Below, in pieces: positions 39,684 through 49,039 of a stretch of DNA of 64,000 bases. Positions within the stretch are counted from its first letter, which is position 1, and the number at the start of each line of letters is the position of its first letter. The notes under the pieces are model-generated. The model was not told where the DNA came from and ran no database searches. It saw only the letters and a program-made list of their open reading frames with translations. The position numbers were made by a program, and so were the translations under genes. The stretch covers positions 1 through 64,000 of the forward strand of contig URLJ01000001.1 of assembly GCA_900548675.1 (NCBI GenBank), given 5' to 3'. The stretch is from an uncultured Mollicutes bacterium. GTDB lineage: Bacteria > Bacillota_I > Bacilli_A > ML615J-28 > CAG-313.

Positions 39684-40304
39684 ATGAAGAATGTAAAAGA
39701 AACATTGGATTATATTTATTTATGTATTTTTAAATATTATCAAAAAAGTCAGTTAGAAGTTTTAGCAATGGAGTATAATCACACTAAATCAGATAGATTA
39801 TTATTAGAAATAATTAAACAACATAAAGATAGTTTTAAAAATATTGTTTTTTATAGTGCTGTGCCTGAATATGAACAAGAATGTAATAATATTATAGGTA
39901 ATGATGATATTATTAAAGTTACTAATTTTAATTTTGATAAATTTTTTAAAAGGCATTATAATATATCTTCAAAAAATCAACTATATTGCGATAGTTTTTT
40001 AAAGCATATTTATCTTAATGATTTATATCCCTTATATAATTATACCAATAAAGAAATCGAAGAAATGCTTAAATTTTATAATATTAATATGGACGAATTA
40101 AAAGAAGAGCAATATGGTTTAACCATTGAAGAATTAGTACATTTAGAAAACTATTTATATTATTACGATAAATTTGAAAAAAGTTTAAACAATAAAGAAG
40201 AAAATGCTATAAAAGTATTTAATTTTATTAAACAGCAAAAAGCATTAAAAACAAAATTTGTCCCATCTTTATTACAAATGCAAGAAACCGAAAATCTTTT
40301 ATAA
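39684..40304 (+). CDS. Hypothetical protein, 206 aa
   Basis: First gene of the rightward block, behind TGGAGGTTATAAATT. Soluble, Asn/Tyr/Lys-rich and helical. No motif recognised. Its codon use is extremely AT-rich, more than that of its neighbours. Confidence 0.7.
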   Translation: MKNVKETLDYIYLCIFKYYQKSQLEVLAMEYNHTKSDRLLLEIIKQHKDSFKNIVFYSAVPEYEQECNNIIGNDDIIKVTNFNFDKFFKRHYNISSKNQLYCDSFLKHIYLNDLYPLYNYTNKEIEEMLKFYNINMDELKEEQYGLTIEELVHLENYLYYYDKFEKSLNNKEENAIKVFNFIKQQKALKTKFVPSLLQMQETENLL

Positions 40305-40383
40305 AAAACTTGTAAGTTCCGCCAATAAAAAATACATCTAATAATAGAAAGGACTAAAATATTTATTGGAGGTGATTTACCTA

Positions 40384-41073
40384 ATGGACAGCGTAGCTGC
40401 AACAATATCAACAATTATTGAATCTGGAATTATGGTTGTCATTTGTGGAGTTGTTATCTATCTTTTAACAAAGTACTTTTCCGCTATGATAGAAACAAAA
40501 GGAAAACACCCACATACCGAAAAAGTTGCAGAAACAAATGCAGTGGAATTTGGTTCTGTTTCGGCATTAAAAGAATTACATTCTTTTTTCCCTAAAATGG
40601 AAGGTATTTTAGAGTTAAAAATACCAACTTTAACAATAGGTGGACCAGTGCGAACAGACATATTCAAAGATATTTTAAGAATTTTTTATGAGACGGCAAT
40701 TAGAGTAATAAAAGATAGTTTAGATAGACCTTTAACAGACAAAAACTTTCTTTCTGAAAATAAAGAAACAATTAATAAACTAATAGAAACAGCAAAAGTA
40801 AAAATGATAGAAGCTGAAATTCCAACAGTTGCAATTTACAAATTTTTAGATTGGAGTACAAAACGCTATGATTATGTAATGTCTACATTAAGCGATATTG
40901 ATTCTTGTAATGCATTTGCTTCAATAGTAGAGAAAGAATATGCTGCTTTAAATTTATATCAAAGTACTTTTTATTTCTTTTTAATTGACGCAGAAAAAAC
41001 TTTAAAATACTTAAATGGCGATTTAACTGGTGCAATTTACAAAGGGCGCGAAGTTGAATCATTACACAATTAA
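40384..41073 (+). CDS. Membrane-anchored phage protein, 229 aa
   Basis: Start at ATG 40384 after TTGGAGGTGATTTACCTA. An N-terminal TM helix (IIESGIMVVICGVVIYLLTKY) is followed by a soluble, mostly helical domain. It precedes the M23 peptidase and tail-like genes, so a virion or lysis role is possible. Unrecognised. Confidence 0.7.
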   Translation: MDSVAATISTIIESGIMVVICGVVIYLLTKYFSAMIETKGKHPHTEKVAETNAVEFGSVSALKELHSFFPKMEGILELKIPTLTIGGPVRTDIFKDILRIFYETAIRVIKDSLDRPLTDKNFLSENKETINKLIETAKVKMIEAEIPTVAIYKFLDWSTKRYDYVMSTLSDIDSCNAFASIVEKEYAALNLYQSTFYFFLIDAEKTLKYLNGDLTGAIYKGREVESLHN

Positions 41074-41125
41074 TTAAACATTCAAATAAAAGTAGTTCTA
41101 TTTATACAAATAAATGGAGGTATTT

Positions 41126-42085
41126 ATGAAATCAAATGGAGACTATCCCGTCCGTAAGATAATATTAATTATTATTTTTATCTTAATGGTATTGGGGGCA
41201 TACGTTAGTTTAATGTTTAATATTTTTAAACCTTATTATGAGGTATATGTAGGAGATAAATTTATAGGTTATTATAGTTCCCGCGCGGAATACGATGCAG
41301 AATATATAAAAGCTATAGATTGCTCAAATGAAGAATATGAAACAACAAAATACTTAGCAGCTGAACCAAGGTTTGAGCGAGTTTTTGTAAAAACTAAACG
41401 TATAAAACAAGTTGACAATCAAATGTTAATAACAGATAATTTACAAACAGATTATACTGTTTATGGCATAATTGTTAATAATGAAGAAAAAATGTATGTA
41501 AAGACAAAAGAAGAAGCAGAAGAAGTAGTTAATAGTTTTAAAGATAGAGTCAAGGACTCAACAGATATACAAATTAATTCATTAGTTACGCAAGATTTAA
41601 GTATATTACAACTAGACGAAACAAAAGAAAATATATGTAATCAAATTGTTAGAGATAATTTGAAAGTCACTTCAAGAGGCGGAATTGTACGTGAAATAAA
41701 TACAGGCTTATATGATTTTGCTTGGCCTACAACATCACATTTAATTACAGCTTATTATGCACAATCAGGACAATATTGGTCTAATGGACATCAAGGAATA
41801 GATATTGGTATTCCTACTGGAACAGAAGTTATGGCATCTGAAAGTGGAAATGTAGTTACAAGTGGTTGGTCAAATAGTTATGGTTGGTATATAGTAATCA
41901 ATCACGGTAATAATATTACTACACTTTACGCGCATAATAGTCAATTATTAGTTAAAGTAGGAGATTACGTAGAACAAGGCACTGTTATAGCTAAATCTGG
42001 TTCAACAGGAAAATCAACCGGACCACATTTACATTTTGAAATAAAAATTAATGGTGTCACACAAAATCCTTTAAGCTTTTTATAA
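41126..42085 (+). CDS. M23-family peptidase (LytM), membrane-anchored
   Basis: Start ATG 41126 after GGAGGTATTT; 319 residues. An N-terminal TM helix (KIILIIIFILMVLGAYV), about 150 linker residues, then a C-terminal zinc endopeptidase: HQGIDIGIPTGTEV (His and Asp ligands), YGWYIVINHGN, YAHNSQLLV and GPHLHFEI (HxH). It cleaves peptidoglycan cross-links. It could be a tail-associated or lysis enzyme. Neighbours are small membrane proteins and LRR surface proteins. Confidence 0.88.
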   Translation: MKSNGDYPVRKIILIIIFILMVLGAYVSLMFNIFKPYYEVYVGDKFIGYYSSRAEYDAEYIKAIDCSNEEYETTKYLAAEPRFERVFVKTKRIKQVDNQMLITDNLQTDYTVYGIIVNNEEKMYVKTKEEAEEVVNSFKDRVKDSTDIQINSLVTQDLSILQLDETKENICNQIVRDNLKVTSRGGIVREINTGLYDFAWPTTSHLITAYYAQSGQYWSNGHQGIDIGIPTGTEVMASESGNVVTSGWSNSYGWYIVINHGNNITTLYAHNSQLLVKVGDYVEQGTVIAKSGSTGKSTGPHLHFEIKINGVTQNPLSFL

Positions 42086-42095
42086 GGAGTTTTAT

Positions 42096-42248
42096 ATGTT
42101 TGTATATGAATTTTTTAAGAAAAAAATGTTTATGCACAAACGTAACAAAGAAGTAGAACTAACAGAAGTAGATTTATTAAGAATGTTTAAAGAAGAAGTA
42201 TCAAATGAAATTAGTGTAAAAATAAAAAATAAAGAAGAGAAGCAATAG
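42096..42248 (+). CDS. Hypothetical protein, 50 aa
   Basis: Short gene after TAAGGAGTTTTAT. Basic aromatic start (MFVYEFFKKKMFMHKRNKE) and amphipathic end. Its stop codon lies in the loop of a terminator made of GAAGAG/CTCTTC and seven T (about 42231-42263). Confidence 0.65.
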   Translation: MFVYEFFKKKMFMHKRNKEVELTEVDLLRMFKEEVSNEISVKIKNKEEKQ

Positions 42249-42263
42249 CTCCTCTTCTTTTTT
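42231..42263 (+). terminator. Intrinsic terminator
   Basis: AAGAAGAG/CTCTTCTT hairpin followed by a T run; it contains the stop codon of gene 42096. Confidence 0.75.
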
Positions 42264-42278
42264 TATAGGAGGAATATT

Positions 42279-42467
42279 ATGAAAGACAAATTAGGAAAGA
42301 GTATTGCTATCCTTATTGCCTTATTAATCGTTTTAGTTATTAACTTAATCGTTAATATTTCCCACTTAGCAAATTATGAGGCGCAAAAAGCATCTGGAAA
42401 TGCGAGATGGCAACAAGTTGAAGAGCGACTTGTAGAAATGGAAGACAAAATAGAAAATTTAAAATAG
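42279..42467 (+). CDS. Small membrane protein with coiled-coil tail, 62 aa
   Basis: One TM helix (SIAILIALLIVLVINLIVNIS), then a 35-residue coiled coil (VEERLVEMEDKIENLK). The shape is that of spanin- or holin-accessory proteins, and the M23 enzyme is close, but no role can be proven. Behind AGGAGGAATATT. Confidence 0.7.
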   Translation: MKDKLGKSIAILIALLIVLVINLIVNISHLANYEAQKASGNARWQQVEERLVEMEDKIENLK

Positions 42468-42476
42468 GAGGTTAAA

Positions 42477-42833
42477 ATGAAAAAATTAGATATTGTAATT
42501 CCTAAATGTGATTATATAAGTTTACCTTTTATTTATAAATTAAATGGAGAAGTCTGTCAACTTAAAGAGACAGACTTAATTTATTTTAGTGTAAAAAGAA
42601 ATTTATTAGAAGAAGAATATTTAATACAAAAAAGTTTAAATGATGGTATTGTTTATAATAGCGAAGCAGAAAAATATTTTATAGAGATAAATTATGAAGA
42701 TACTGTTAATTTAAATATGAATGATATTTATTTATATGATTTGGTAATTTATTATGACGGTAATAAACCAAGTCAAAAATTATATGGAACTTTTCAAATT
42801 GGACCAAAAGTTACTTTAAACGAGGTGGTTTAA
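42477..42833 (+). CDS. Beta-rich phage protein, baseplate/BppU-like
   Basis: 118 residues, nearly all beta strands (LDIVIPKCDYISLPFIYKLN, DIYLYDLVIYYDG), as in N-terminal domains of BppU-type baseplate or tail-fibre attachment proteins. It precedes two LRR proteins directly, which fits a receptor-binding module. Family assignment is tentative. Confidence 0.65.
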   Translation: MKKLDIVIPKCDYISLPFIYKLNGEVCQLKETDLIYFSVKRNLLEEEYLIQKSLNDGIVYNSEAEKYFIEINYEDTVNLNMNDIYLYDLVIYYDGNKPSQKLYGTFQIGPKVTLNEVV

Positions 42834-44027
42834 TTGAAAGATGAAATAATTATTGAAGATTTTGTTGATAACGGTGTAATTGAGTTAGAAGAAAGAATGC
42901 ATATGCCAGTTTTAGAAAATTTAACAATAATACCAAGCACAAAAGAACAGCGTTTTAAGTCTAAAAAAGATGGATTTAATGAAGTAGTTGTTGAAGGAGT
43001 GGAGGGCGACGAGCTAACAATTATACCTACAACAGAAGAACAAATTAACGAAGGATTGTTTGATAAAGTTATTGTAAAAAAAGTTACATCAGATATAGAT
43101 AAAAATATAAGACCAGAGATAATTAGAGAAAACGAAGAAATTTTAGGAGTAGTTGGTAGTTATAAAGGAATAGATACTAGTGATGCTACAGTTACAGCAG
43201 ATGATATTTTAAAAGGAAAAACTGCCTATGCCAATAATGAACAAATAACAGGAACAATTGAAGAATACGATGGAACATATACTGGGGATGCAAGTTCTAT
43301 AGGTGAATTAGAAAAAAGCTTCATCAGTTCTATTGATGATAGTTTAGGAGCAAATACAACTAAACTACCAGATAGTTTAACTTCGATTGGTCAATATGCT
43401 TTTTATAATTGTACAAATTTAGCATTAACAAAATTACCCGAAGGGATAACTTCAATTGGTGAATATGCATTTCAAAGTTGTCCGAATTTAGCTTTAACTA
43501 AATTACCAGATAGTTTGACTTATATTGGAAGAGATGCTTTTCATAATTGTACTAATTTAGTATTGACAGAATTACCTGATGGATTAACGATAATAGATAC
43601 TGCTGTTTTTCAAGGTTGTACAAATTTAGCATTAACAAAATTACCCGAAGGTTTAACAAACTTGCGAACTAATGCCTTTTTAAATTGTACGAATTTAGCA
43701 ATAACAGAAATACCTGAAAAAATTACAACATTTAGTAGTAGTGTTTTTCAAGGTTGTGCATCTTTATCAGAAATAACTTGTAAAGGAATGATTAGTTCAT
43801 TTTCCTCAACTCTTTTTAAAGATTGTACTAATTTAGTGAAATTAGTGTTACCAAATATAACCAAAGTTCCAAGTTTACAAAATACATCTGTTTTTACAGG
43901 TACTCCAATAGCAAATGGTACAGGTTATATATACGTACCAGATAATTTTGTAGAAGATTTTAAAGTAGCAACAAATTGGAGTACATATTCAAATCAAATA
44001 AAACCTATAAGTGAATTGGAGGGATAG
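42834..44027 (+). CDS. BspA-type leucine-rich-repeat protein
   Basis: TTG start directly at 42834, after GAGGTGGTTTAA; 397 residues. Residues 1-150 form a stalk-like N-terminal region also found in gene 44029 (NLTIIPSTKEQRF and ELTIIPTTEEQIN repeats). About seven LRR_5 repeats of the TSIGQYAFYNCTNLALTKLP type follow, then a short beta end. BspA repeats bind proteins or carbohydrates on cell surfaces. In a phage this suggests a tail-fibre or receptor-binding protein, with variable repeats open to recombination. Confidence 0.8.
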   Translation: MKDEIIIEDFVDNGVIELEERMHMPVLENLTIIPSTKEQRFKSKKDGFNEVVVEGVEGDELTIIPTTEEQINEGLFDKVIVKKVTSDIDKNIRPEIIRENEEILGVVGSYKGIDTSDATVTADDILKGKTAYANNEQITGTIEEYDGTYTGDASSIGELEKSFISSIDDSLGANTTKLPDSLTSIGQYAFYNCTNLALTKLPEGITSIGEYAFQSCPNLALTKLPDSLTYIGRDAFHNCTNLVLTELPDGLTIIDTAVFQGCTNLALTKLPEGLTNLRTNAFLNCTNLAITEIPEKITTFSSSVFQGCASLSEITCKGMISSFSSTLFKDCTNLVKLVLPNITKVPSLQNTSVFTGTPIANGTGYIYVPDNFVEDFKVATNWSTYSNQIKPISELEG

Positions 44028-44028
44028 T

Positions 44029-45462
44029 ATGGATATATATTTAAACAACAAAGAACCAGTAACACTTCAAACAGCTAATAAGTATTGCAAAGAAGATATT
44101 AATGTAAAAATAGAAGCAGAAAAATTAAATGTAATACCTTCAGAAGAAACACAAAATTTTGAAGGATTATATGATGAAATAAATATAGATAAAATACCAG
44201 AAGAATATATAATACCTGAAGGAACAATAGATATAACAGAAAATGGAGAAGTAGATGTAAAAAACTACGATAGTGCAAAAGTTAATATCAAAGCTACTGT
44301 TACATCTGTTCAATCAAAAGGTGTAGATTTTATAGATTATGATGGAAGAATTTTATATTCTTATACAGTAAAAGAAGCACAAGCTTTAACAGAATTACCA
44401 GAACTACCAACTCGTAAAGGATTAATATGTCAAGGTTGGAATTGGAGTTTAGAAGATATAAAAGAATTAGGCAGAGATGTAATAGTCGGGGCAATGTATA
44501 TAACTGATGATGGTAAAACAAGATTATATATAGAAATTTCAAATGACGGAAGAATGGATGTTCCAATAATGTTTCAACAAACAGTAGCAAATGGTGTAGA
44601 AATTGATTGGGGAGATGGAAGTAGTATTCAAACTGTTGCTAGTACAAGTGTACAAGTGACTCATACATATAGCAATGTCGGTAATTACGTTATTTCATTA
44701 AATCCATTAGGTAATTGTGAATTGAAATTAGGGTTGGCAAATAGTTCTTATACAATTATGGGAACTCAAAGCTATAATAATAGAGCATATCAAAGTATGT
44801 TAAAAAGTGTAGAATTTGGAAAGAATGTTAAGACTATAAATCCTTATGCATTCACGTATTGTTTTTCTTTATCATCATTATCTATTCCGAATACTGTAAT
44901 TACAATAGGAAGATATGCATTTGCTAGATGTTATTCGCTTTTTTCATTAGTAGTTCCTAACGGTGTAACAAAAATGGATGAATATACTTTTCAATTATGT
45001 AATTCTTTAGATTCAATTTCTATTCCTAATAGTGTAACTCAAATATTATCGAATTGTTTTACAAATTGTTATTCATTATATAAAATACATTTACCAAATA
45101 AAATAAATACTATCGGTACTCAAGCATTCAATTCATGCTTTTCGTTGTCTGGAGTATATTTACCAGATTCGTTAAGTACTATACCATACACATGCTTTCA
45201 TTCTGATGAGTCTATGTCAAAAGTAGTTTTTTCAAATAGTATAAATAAAATACAATCTGAATCACTTAGAAATTGTTATTCTATGTCTGTTTATGATTTT
45301 TCAAAAGCTATAACAATACCTACGTTGGAAAGTTGGACAGCAATAACTACAAGAACCGATACCAAAATTATAGTACCAGATGTATTATATGATTCCTGGA
45401 TAGCAGCAACAAATTGGACAAGTTTAGCTGAATTTATAGTTAAAGCAAGTGAGGTGATATAA
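44029..45462 (+). CDS. LRR protein with PKD-like domain, tail-fibre candidate
   Basis: Start ATG 44029 after TTGGAGGGATAGT; 477 residues. The N-terminal stalk resembles that of the preceding gene (LNVIPSEETQNFEGLYDEI). Then come a PKD-like beta domain (VEIDWGDGSSIQTVAS, HTYSNVGNYVISLNP) and about seven BspA-type repeats (NTVITIGRYAFARCYSLFSL). The last 30 residues match the end of gene 42834 in type (AATNWTSL versus VATNWSTY). The two genes look like a duplicated adhesin pair. Confidence 0.8.
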   Translation: MDIYLNNKEPVTLQTANKYCKEDINVKIEAEKLNVIPSEETQNFEGLYDEINIDKIPEEYIIPEGTIDITENGEVDVKNYDSAKVNIKATVTSVQSKGVDFIDYDGRILYSYTVKEAQALTELPELPTRKGLICQGWNWSLEDIKELGRDVIVGAMYITDDGKTRLYIEISNDGRMDVPIMFQQTVANGVEIDWGDGSSIQTVASTSVQVTHTYSNVGNYVISLNPLGNCELKLGLANSSYTIMGTQSYNNRAYQSMLKSVEFGKNVKTINPYAFTYCFSLSSLSIPNTVITIGRYAFARCYSLFSLVVPNGVTKMDEYTFQLCNSLDSISIPNSVTQILSNCFTNCYSLYKIHLPNKINTIGTQAFNSCFSLSGVYLPDSLSTIPYTCFHSDESMSKVVFSNSINKIQSESLRNCYSMSVYDFSKAITIPTLESWTAITTRTDTKIIVPDVLYDSWIAATNWTSLAEFIVKASEVI

Positions 45463-45669
45463 ATGATAATAAAAGAATTTTATATAAAAAGAGAAGATGG
45501 AGTTAATCTATATAGAACATATTCTAATAAAAATTTTAAGATAAAACAAGTTGAAACAGGAATAATATATGATGAAGCAGTAGATATAGAAACTGCAAAT
45601 TATACTTATGAAGAAACCAATGAAAAAATTGAAAGAGAAGAAGAGGGAAAAGAAGAGCAGATTATTTAA
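45463..45669 (+). CDS. Hypothetical protein, 68 aa
   Basis: Follows the LRR gene directly, behind GAGGTGATATAA. Beta-rich start (MIIKEFYIKREDGVNLYRTY) and Glu-rich tail. Perhaps a small tail chaperone. It ends before a strong terminator. Confidence 0.65.
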   Translation: MIIKEFYIKREDGVNLYRTYSNKNFKIKQVETGIIYDEAVDIETANYTYEETNEKIEREEEGKEEQII

Positions 45670-45672
45670 TTT

Positions 45673-45697
45673 GAGGGCCGAAAGGCCCTCTTTTTTT
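45673..45697 (+). terminator. Intrinsic terminator
   Basis: GAGGGCC-GAAA-GGCCCTC with a T run. It closes the tail-like gene group. Confidence 0.9.
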
Positions 45698-45753
45698 ATT
45701 TGACTTTTTTCTAATTTTTTGTTATACTAAAGAAAAGAATTGGAGGAGATTAA

Positions 45754-46248
45754 ATGAAAATTAAATTATATACAGATGGTGGTTGTAGAGGAAATGGTAA
45801 TGATGCAAATGCACCAGCTGGTATTGGATGTGTATTATTAATACCAGATGAACAACCTATTTATTGCAAAGAAAAACTAAAATTTAAACCAAATACTAAC
45901 AATAAAGCTGAAATTTATGCAATGATAAGAGGTTTTAGTTTAATTAGACAATATTGTTCAAGTTGGCTTACAGAAAAATTTGCGAAAGATGATTTAATTA
46001 TTTATAGTGATTCAGCTTATACAATTAATGGAATAACAAATTGGATTAATGGTTGGCGCGCAAACGGTTGGATGACAGCATCAAAAACACCAGTTAAAAA
46101 CAAAGAATTATGGCAAACGTTAGATAGCGAAATAGAAGATTTAAAACAATATTTTAATATTCAATTTGAAAAAGTAAAAGGTCATGCAGGAGACCAATGG
46201 AATGAAAAATGTGATGAATTAGCAAATTCTGCAATGGATGGAGTGTAG
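45754..46248 (+). CDS. rnhA: Ribonuclease HI
   Basis: 164 residues with the RNase H core: LYTDGGCRGNGN (first Asp), NNKAEIYAMIRG (Glu), IIYSDSAYTINGI (second Asp), VKGHAGDQWNEKCDELAN (His and final Asp). It removes RNA primers from RNA-DNA hybrids. Own promoter TTGACT-17 bp-TATACT at about 45700-45728. Confidence 0.92.
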   Translation: MKIKLYTDGGCRGNGNDANAPAGIGCVLLIPDEQPIYCKEKLKFKPNTNNKAEIYAMIRGFSLIRQYCSSWLTEKFAKDDLIIYSDSAYTINGITNWINGWRANGWMTASKTPVKNKELWQTLDSEIEDLKQYFNIQFEKVKGHAGDQWNEKCDELANSAMDGV

Positions 46249-46256
46249 GAGGATAA

Positions 46257-46724
46257 ATGGCAATAAAAGAATGTATAATATGTGGAGCAATTATGAAAGA
46301 CGTGCGTTCTGATAGAAAATATTGTTCGCAAAAATGTAAAAATTCGGCAGCGTGGAAGAATAAAAATAAATCAAGAGTAAAAATATGTGAATATTGTGGA
46401 AAAGAATTTGAACCATTAAAATATGGTACCACTCGCAATTATTGTTTTGAATGTGTACCTGAAACTTTTAAAAGTGGTAGCCAACTAAGAAGAAAATTTA
46501 AAGAATGGGCTTTACAATACAAAGGCGGTCAATGTGAAAATTGTGGATATAATAAATGTTCTAGTGCTTTAGACTTTCATCATAAAGACAAAGCTCAAAA
46601 AGATTTTTCTATAAGTGATAGAAATCTTACATTGCATTGGAGTGAAATAAAAAAAGAATTAGATAAATGTTCTTTATTGTGCGCAAATTGCCATAGAGAA
46701 GAACATGCAAAGGGGGAATTATAA
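46257..46724 (+). CDS. HNH endonuclease with N-terminal zinc fingers
   Basis: 155 residues. Two zinc modules at the start (CIICG...CSQKC; CEYCGKEF...CFEC), then an HNH/zinc domain: CENCGYNKCSSALDFHHKDK and LLCANCHREEH. Freestanding homing-type nuclease. It lies between rnhA and the frame-broken kinase gene, so it might be linked to that gene's disruption. Confidence 0.8.
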   Translation: MAIKECIICGAIMKDVRSDRKYCSQKCKNSAAWKNKNKSRVKICEYCGKEFEPLKYGTTRNYCFECVPETFKSGSQLRRKFKEWALQYKGGQCENCGYNKCSSALDFHHKDKAQKDFSISDRNLTLHWSEIKKELDKCSLLCANCHREEHAKGEL

Positions 46725-46727
46725 TTT

Positions 46728-47673
46728 ATGCCAGAATTAATTTTAGTAGTTGGTTTACCTCGGCAGTGGTAAATCAACTTGGGTAAGAAATAATTTTTTA
46801 TATGATAGATTATACAGAGGCGGAATAACTATGTTGTCTTCTGATGACGTTAGAAAACAATTATTTAAAGATGAAAATGACCAAACTCATAACGAAGAAG
46901 TTTTTCAATATATTAAAGATACAGCAGTTTCAAAATTAGAATTAGGCCATAAAGTAATTATAGATGCAACTAATTTAACTCGTAAATCAAGAAAAGCAAT
47001 TACAGATTATGTTGAACAAAAAATTAGCGGTTTTTATGATTTTGGTTATATTCGTTTTGTTGTAATTGCTACTCCTTATTTTAAATGTTTAGAAAATAAT
47101 AGAAAAAGAAGTAGACAAGTACCAGAAGAAGTAATTACAAGAATGTATAAATATTTTGAATTTCCAACTTATATGGAGACTGTTCATAAAATTGATATAG
47201 TTTATCCTTTTAAAATTGATAAAGAGCTATATGGAGCAAATCCAGCTTACAAAATTTTAGAAGATTATCCACATGAAACACCTTATCATAAAATGACAGT
47301 TGGACATCATATGGAAGAAACATATAATGTAATGAAAGTAATGTCTAATAATAGAGTTATGTTAAGTGCGGCAGAATTACATGATATCGGCAAACCATTT
47401 TGTAAACAATATATTGAAGAAGAAAATGGTACTAAACGCGCGAGATTTTTAAATCACGCAAATGTAGGAAGTTACGAAGCTATGTTTTATGCAAAACAAA
47501 GAAAATTTACAGCAGAAGAAACATATGAGCTTTGTAATTTAATTCAATTTCATATGCGCCCTTATGATTTAGAAGATAATGATAAAAGTATTTTAAAATT
47601 AAAAAACACAATAGGAGAAAAATTATATTATAAATTATTAATGTTGAATATTGCAGATAAGGAGGGGCACTAA
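46728..47673 (+). CDS. Polynucleotide kinase-like P-loop protein with HD domain, frame interrupted
   Basis: From ATG 46728 (behind AAGGGGGAATTATAATTT) the frame reads MPELILVVGLP and then hits CGG-CAG-TGG-TAA. Skipping one C restores GSGKSTWV and a full protein to 47673. Domains: AAA_33 kinase (GLPGSGKS, SSDDVRK, DATNLTRKSR, NRKRSRQVPEEV) as in T4 PNK and tRNA-repair kinases, then an HD phosphohydrolase (GHHMEETYNV, AAELHDIGKP). It would act on RNA ends in repair. The downstream TTG frame at 46750 alone lacks the first P-loop glycine. Same type of break as cREC gene 32424. Confidence 0.8.
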
Positions 47674-47855
47674 TGGAAATTATTAAACACGGAAACACAA
47701 TGATAAATGCAAAATGTTTGCGCTGCGGTTGTGAATTTCGTTTTTCTAAAAGTGAAGAAAAACATACTTATATAAGCAATCCTTTTGATTATCAAATGTT
47801 TGATTCTTATTATTATATTAATTGCCCTGAATGCGGAGCAGAAATTAGACCATAA
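47673..47855 (+). CDS. Zinc-ribbon protein, 60 aa
   Basis: CLRCGCEFRFSKSEE and CPECGAEI make a four-Cys ribbon, like gene 23683. The start overlaps the stop of the PNK-HD gene (TAATG). Probably an adaptor. Confidence 0.7.
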   Translation: MEIIKHGNTMINAKCLRCGCEFRFSKSEEKHTYISNPFDYQMFDSYYYINCPECGAEIRP

Positions 47856-47865
47856 AGGAGAAAAA

Positions 47866-48150
47866 ATGAGTAATTTAGTTTATTATAAAGATAATATATT
47901 AAGCAAAATACAAGAAATTAAAGATTTAGAAGCAATGGAAGATTGGATAAGACAATTTTGTTTAGACGAACAAAATGTAAAATTATCTATTGGTTTTCTT
48001 TCTCCGAAATTAAAAATTTCTAAATATACCTTATTAAATTTAATAGAAGAAAGAAAAGATTATAATCAAACAATGATAGATAAATATTTAAAATTAAGTT
48101 TTAAAGAAAAACAGGAGGTAAAAGATGGAATTAACGAAAAGTCAAATTAA
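47866..48150 (+). CDS. Hypothetical protein, 94 aa
   Basis: Start ATG 47866 after AAAGGAGAAAAA. Helical and charged; residues 35-65 (LSIGFLSPKLKISKYTLLNL) resemble a helix-turn-helix. It overlaps the RlaP gene by 26 bases. Unrecognised. Confidence 0.65.
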   Translation: MSNLVYYKDNILSKIQEIKDLEAMEDWIRQFCLDEQNVKLSIGFLSPKLKISKYTLLNLIEERKDYNQTMIDKYLKLSFKEKQEVKDGINEKSN

Positions 48151-49039
48151 ATTGCGTAAAGCAGTTACTGAAAGTTTCGCCGCAGTTGAGAAATTAGGTT
48201 ATACAGTTTTGTTTGTTGGAAATTATGGTTCACATAATTACAATTTAGAAGTAAACAACAGTTTTTATCAGTCTGATATAGATACAAAAGCAATTATTTT
48301 ACCAACTCTTGATGAGTTAATTTCTAATCGAGCACCTGTTTCTACAACAATTGAAACAAAATATGGTCAATGTGATATTAAAGATATTAGAGTGTTTATG
48401 CAAACTTTGATTAAAGCTAATATTCAATTTTTAGAACTGTTGCGTGCGAATGCAGTAATGGTTAATCAAAAATACTATGATGATTTCAAATGGTTTATTG
48501 AACATTTGGAAGAATTAATTAAAGGTTCTCAACCTCAACTATTAAAATCGGTTTATGGAATGTCAATGGAAAAGAAAAAAGCACTGTGTCATCCATATCC
48601 AACAACTAAATGGAAAATTGACCAATGGGGTTATGATGGAAAACAATTACATCATATTTTAAGATTAAAAGATTTTATTGCAAATTATTTTTATAACGGG
48701 CAAAATTTTCAAGATGCTATTAGATATAATAAAGATAGCGCTCAATATGCAATATTAATGGATGCTAAATTAAATCGCTATAGCCTAACACAAGCTAAAG
48801 AAATGGCAGATTTTTATTGTCATACTATCAAAGAGTGGATTGATGAATTATTATTAACCACTATTGAGAATAAAGAAATTAAACAACAATATTTAGATAA
48901 AGCAAATGAAGTAATTAAAAAAGCTGTTATAGACAGTATAAAAAAGGAGGAAGCTAATGAAAATAATAGGGATAGCTGGCCACGCAGAGTGTGGCAAAAC
49001 TACTTTGTCAAATTTTATCAAAGCCGCACTAGAACGTAG
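48125..49039 (+). CDS. RlaP-type nucleotidyltransferase (DNA polymerase beta fold)
   Basis: 304 residues. The catalytic pattern GNYGSHNYNLEVNNSFYQSD, then DIDTKAI, is the GSxxYN...SDxD signature of the RlaP family (RNA-repair-associated DNA polymerase beta superfamily). A helical C-terminus has HHILRLKDFIANYF. In bacteria these occur with RNA ligases and PNK-type kinases (family knowledge), and the same set is present in this phage. It should transfer a nucleotide to RNA ends or a protein. The last 83 bases overlap the next gene. Confidence 0.85.
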   Translation: MELTKSQIKLRKAVTESFAAVEKLGYTVLFVGNYGSHNYNLEVNNSFYQSDIDTKAIILPTLDELISNRAPVSTTIETKYGQCDIKDIRVFMQTLIKANIQFLELLRANAVMVNQKYYDDFKWFIEHLEELIKGSQPQLLKSVYGMSMEKKKALCHPYPTTKWKIDQWGYDGKQLHHILRLKDFIANYFYNGQNFQDAIRYNKDSAQYAILMDAKLNRYSLTQAKEMADFYCHTIKEWIDELLLTTIENKEIKQQYLDKANEVIKKAVIDSIKKEEANENNRDSWPRRVWQNYFVKFYQSRTRT

